Positions 63,975 to 64,000 of a DNA stretch of 64,000 bases are shown here, in pieces. The notes under the pieces are model-generated. The model worked only from the letters and a program-made list of their open reading frames with translations. It was not told where the DNA came from and ran no database searches. This DNA is from Hymenobacter profundi. GTDB lineage: Bacteria; Bacteroidota; Bacteroidia; Cytophagales; Hymenobacteraceae. The stretch lies in assembly GCF_019334315.1 (NCBI RefSeq), contig NZ_JAHWGL010000005.1:32838-96837 (forward strand). Reading direction: 5' to 3'. A program made the translations under genes and the position numbers. Numbering within the stretch: the first letter of the stretch is position 1; each line of letters begins with the position of its first letter.

Positions 63975-64000
63975 ATGAAAGACAGCCCTCACCCTACTAA
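63975..64000 (+). CDS. Possible start of a gene cut by the window end
   Basis: ATG 63975 opens a frame (MKDSPHPT) to the window edge, 8 bases after a -7-like TATCTTTC (63959-63966). Nothing more can be said from eight codons. Confidence 0.25.

Overview
The window looks like chromosomal DNA of a pigmented-soil-type Bacteroidota, most probably Hymenobacter or a close relative (Cytophagales, Hymenobacteraceae). The evidence is the GC content, estimated by eye in the high fifties; promoters of the Bacteroidota type (TTG, about 19 bases, TAnnTTTG); very weak Shine-Dalgarno sites; and typical families: KdsB, MutS2, TIGR02757, FucP-like MFS, DUF4136, head-GIN/DUF2807, XRE-S24 regulators, MtfA with SEC-C, M14 and M2 peptidases, DUF3526 permeases. 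The genus is an inference; no rRNA is present.

Layout. 1-5.6 kb: the end of a DUF2382 stress protein, a GH15 hydrolase convergent with a fused trehalose-phosphate synthase/phosphatase, and a small AT-hook-like protein. 5.9-12.3 kb: a signalling block with a receiver-less CheB, a divergent CheB/CheR/PAS protein and a PAS histidine kinase, without receptors or other chemotaxis genes. 12.5-13.3 kb: two near-identical tRNA-Glu(UUC) genes from a recent 161-bp duplication, each with its own promoter and terminator. 13.4-27.5 kb: core genes (gap, lipid kinase, SUI1/YciH, HPP-DUF1622 pair, kdsB, LysM protein, TIGR02757, mutS2, mscS, murB, sugar MFS). 27.6-34.3 kb: DUF1810, a small gene broken by a stop codon, an unrecognised membrane protein, an rRNA methyltransferase, an M14 peptidase and two secreted proteins. 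34.4-41.2 kb, all leftward: ribBA, two glycosyltransferases, dnaG and a GIN-domain protein. 41.3-48.6 kb: Mrp and NifU-like Fe-S assembly proteins, a Cys-rich copper-binding protein, recQ, a siroheme-type dehydrogenase, an XRE-S24 regulator and a pirin. 48.6-57.7 kb is more accessory: a broken rhamnogalacturonan-acetylesterase-like gene, GAF protein, M2 peptidase, GNAT, sterol-desaturase-like protein, MtfA, LMW-PTP, an IS3 transposase remnant and a MerC gene with a candidate operator. 57.7-64 kb: a second M14 peptidase convergent with a three-gene ABC-2 exporter, then a degraded PAS fragment.

No phage, CRISPR, toxin-antitoxin or recognisable defence island was found. I did not find a convincing new multi-gene system. 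The most informative signals are non-coding: two families of dispersed palindromic elements, the tRNA duplication whose edge falls inside the promoter -7 box, -7 boxes lying only 4-6 bases before ATG (murB, dnaG, MerC gene), a palindromic operator candidate ahead of the MerC gene, and an apparent excess of CTACCC/GGGTAG in all codon frames.
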